13,807 nucleotides of DNA, from the NCBI GenBank assembly GCA_049515175.1, contig JBEKUI010000104.1:1-13807 (forward strand), written 5' to 3'. Made by a program: the position numbers and the translations under genes. This DNA comes from JACQNR01 sp049515175 (GTDB lineage Bacteria > Acidobacteriota > Terriglobia > UBA7540). The stretch's first letter is position 1. The number at the start of each line of letters is the position of its first letter. The notes beneath the pieces were generated by a model. It did not search any database, was not told where the DNA came from, and was given only the letters and a program-made list of their open reading frames with translations. Of the stretch, positions 13,657-13,807 are shown piece by piece.

Positions 13657-13807
13657 CTATGAACTCCTTTGCTGAAGGCGGTGAAAATCCTCCAGCATCC
13701 GCTTGCGCGCCCGGTGTAGTCGAACCTTCACCGTAGCGGTTCTTACTCCCAGCACGCGCCCGATTTCTTCGACTGACAGACCCTCCATTTCCTTGAGCAC
13801 GAGTAAG
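13657..13807 (-). CDS. ECF RNA polymerase sigma factor, C-terminal part (5' end beyond window)
   Basis: The last 49 codons of a sigma-70-family protein are visible, ending at TAG (13659-13657). Seen: a region-4 helix-turn-helix that recognises the -35 element: LLVLKEMEGLSVEEIGRVLG (codons 1-20), then VRTATVKVRLHRARKRMLED (21-40), the typical ECF pattern (L-E-G-S-EEIA-LG-S-GTVKSRL-RAR). The short C-terminal tail HRLQQRSS has no extra domain in the visible part. It lies immediately before an anti-sigma gene on the same strand, which supports ECF rather than a primary sigma. The ECF group cannot be told from this fragment. Confidence 0.88.
   Translation of the reverse strand, partial: LLVLKEMEGLSVEEIGRVLGVRTATVKVRLHRARKRMLEDFHRLQQRSS

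Noticed and set aside
1..13807. Possible hidden defence, phage or mobile system
   Set aside because: Every sizable frame that looks coding is a recognised household, envelope or sigma-regulation gene. There are no spaced repeats, transposase, integrase, toxin-antitoxin or reverse-transcriptase motifs.

Overview
The window looks like chromosomal core DNA of a Gram-negative bacterium, most likely an acidobacterium. Support for the phylum is inference from protein style: the ParB N-terminus (KMRHNAHYVEE), the DUF151 protein beginning MEIEMKIRGLMMDP, the SoxJ/ParA, MiaB and RecN neighbourhood, and a Pal lipoprotein with polyproline linkers around an Ig-like domain. The DNA is G+C-rich, genes are tightly packed, and GTG/TTG starts are used. 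A complete Tol-Pal system shows there is an outer membrane. I see no tRNA, rRNA, CRISPR array, insertion sequence or prophage gene.

Left block, minus strand (5032 down to 1): recN, miaB, a bifunctional-nuclease-family (DUF151) gene, parA and parB (cut by the left edge). Gaps are 32-40 nt and parA/parB overlap by 11 nt, so this reads as one operon. A good extended -10 inside the recN-miaB gap suggests a second entry point. Functions are DNA break repair, tRNA A37 methylthiolation, an uncertain DUF151 role, and chromosome segregation.

Middle block, plus strand (5267 to 11331): tolQ, tolR, a TonB/TolA-like protein, tolB, pal, ybgF/cpoB and ssb. The Tol-Pal machine links proton-motive force at the inner membrane to Pal at the outer membrane during envelope constriction. 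A Rho-independent terminator follows tolB, a long leader precedes pal, a perfect hairpin follows pal, and ybgF has its own promoter candidate, so there are probably three transcription units: tolQR-tonB-tolB, pal, and ybgF-ssb.

Right block, minus strand (13807 down to 11379): the 3' end of an ECF sigma factor, a membrane-anchored zinc-type anti-sigma factor, a Spy/CpxP-like periplasmic protein with an N-terminal membrane anchor, and an RND/MacA-type periplasmic adaptor without a pump gene in the window. The tight spacing suggests a sigma-controlled envelope-stress or efflux operon. It is the least routine part of the window.

No intergenic stretch exceeds 300 bases. The three longest (5033-5266, 8780-9005, 9762-9993) hold the regulatory elements listed. 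I found no convincing previously undescribed system; the findings are modest and concern regulation, domain architecture and gene context.
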